Positions 13,972 through 14,567 of a DNA stretch of 14,567 nucleotides are shown here, piece by piece; within the stretch, counting starts at the first letter, position 1; each line of letters begins with the position of its first letter. The DNA comes from Phycisphaerae bacterium (GTDB lineage: Bacteria > Planctomycetota > Phycisphaerae > Sedimentisphaerales > SG8-4). Both the position numbers and the translations under genes were made by a program. The DNA lies in NCBI GenBank assembly GCA_030613765.1, contig JAUWLI010000033.1, positions 1 through 14,567 on the forward strand. The letters run 5' to 3'. The notes beneath the pieces were generated by a model. It worked only from the letters and a program-made list of their open reading frames with translations, was not told where the DNA came from and did no database searches.

Positions 13972-14492
13972 TAAGCTTAACACGAAGAGAAAAATTACTG
14001 GCTCTCGCTTTAGCGATTTTCGCAGGGGCCTGTTTGCTATTTGCGTTTGCTATAAAACCTGCTCTGGCGAGAACGAGGACACTCCGTCGCGTTATATCTG
14101 AAAAACAGGACGAACTTGGAAAACTTCGTGCCACAAGCAGCGAATATATTTTTCTCCGCGACAGTCTCGACAATGTACGCGCAAAAGTGGCTTCGCAAGA
14201 CAAAGAATTTGAACTGCTGCCATTCCTGGAATCTTTAATCCGGGAACACGGCCTCGCAAAAAAGGTGGCAACAATGAAGCAGCAGGTATTAAATCTTGGC
14301 CCAGGCCACTCTGAGATAATCGTCGAAGTAAAACTTGAGAACTTGACACTTAAGCAGCTTGTTGATTTCCTCCGGAAGGTAGAATCATCCCATCTCCTGG
14401 CAAGAACTAAAAGCCTCTACATAAAAAAGAATCTGACAAACACAGAGATGCTCGATTCAGTGATTGAAATACATAATCCCAAATTAATCTAA
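13968..14492 (+). CDS. gspM: GspM/PilO-like inner-membrane platform protein
   Basis: The partner of GspL in the inner-membrane platform. I place the start at the ATG at 13968, which overlaps the gspL stop (ATGA) and follows AGGAG (13958-13962) by five bases. An in-frame start at 13830 would run 140 nt into gspL and is unlikely. The 174-residue protein has a short basic cytoplasmic start (MISLTRREK), one membrane helix (about 10-32), a coiled coil (about 33-72, heptad-like Leu/Ile/Lys/Glu) and a small periplasmic domain with LENLTLKQLVDFLRKVESS, the recognisable core of the GspM/PilO ferredoxin-like fold. It is the last gene seen; gspN and gspO are not in the window. Confidence 0.9.
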   Translation: MISLTRREKLLALALAIFAGACLLFAFAIKPALARTRTLRRVISEKQDELGKLRATSSEYIFLRDSLDNVRAKVASQDKEFELLPFLESLIREHGLAKKVATMKQQVLNLGPGHSEIIVEVKLENLTLKQLVDFLRKVESSHLLARTKSLYIKKNLTNTEMLDSVIEIHNPKLI

Positions 14493-14567
14493 AGCTGAAT
14501 CGCCTGGACGTAATTTTGTAAACCCTAACCGACCAACCTCAGACCGTAAGGTACAAATATCCATATT
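14493..14567. other. Downstream sequence, nothing recognised
   Basis: The last 75 nt show no hairpin with a U tract and no clear ribosome-binding site or start codon, so it cannot be said whether the operon continues past the window. Confidence 0.4.

Noticed and set aside
1..14567. CRISPR arrays, tRNA or rRNA genes
   Set aside because: No regularly spaced repeats and no cloverleaf or rRNA-like sequence were seen on either strand.

Overview
The window looks like a chromosomal segment of a Gram-negative, moderately AT-rich bacterium. The style of the proteins (a PilM/PilO-like type II secretion assembly platform, a poly-Gly/Cys C-terminal anchor signal, this flavour of tyrosine recombinase) makes me think of Planctomycetota, probably Phycisphaerae/Sedimentisphaerales. 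That placement rests on family resemblance only, with no database comparison.

Layout. (1) 2-334 is the 3' end of a secreted protein that finishes in a Gly8-Cys motif, a hydrophobic segment and a Lys/Arg cluster, which is the tripartite form of a surface-sorting signal. (2) About 335-2070 is mobile-element debris: a phage-type terminase small subunit (minus strand), the 3' remnant of an IS630-like transposase (minus strand, in-frame stop), and a tyrosine recombinase that lacks its N-terminal domain and has lost its box-II histidine. The last two are joined at a deletion-type junction near 1365. (3) 2069-3069 has no convincing normal-sized gene. It holds a tandem 11-mer, a palindrome, a spaced inverted repeat, a very good sigma70-type promoter (2765-2793) and a leader with a 12-codon ORF followed at once by a hairpin. 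(4) 3070-14492 is one tightly packed plus-strand transcription unit: a CPBP-family glutamic intramembrane protease, then gspC, D, E, F, G, I, J, K, L and M.

How they fit together. GspD is the outer-membrane secretin, GspC couples it to the inner membrane, GspE is the ATPase, and F, L and M form the platform. G is the major pseudopilin and I, J and K are the minor tip pseudopilins. I see no gspH, gspN or gspO (prepilin peptidase), so the peptidase must be encoded elsewhere. The protease sits 20 nt upstream of gspC. Cys-containing C-terminal sorting signals (MYXO-CTERM, JDVT-CTERM, Synergist-CTERM) are predicted in the literature to be processed by CPBP/Rce1-like proteases, and the MYXO-CTERM kind is thought to depend on type II secretion. 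The most interesting reading of this window is therefore a complete sorting route: substrate signal at 2-334, protease at 3070-3819 and secretion machine at 3840-14492, with mobile-element debris lying between the substrate gene and the operon.
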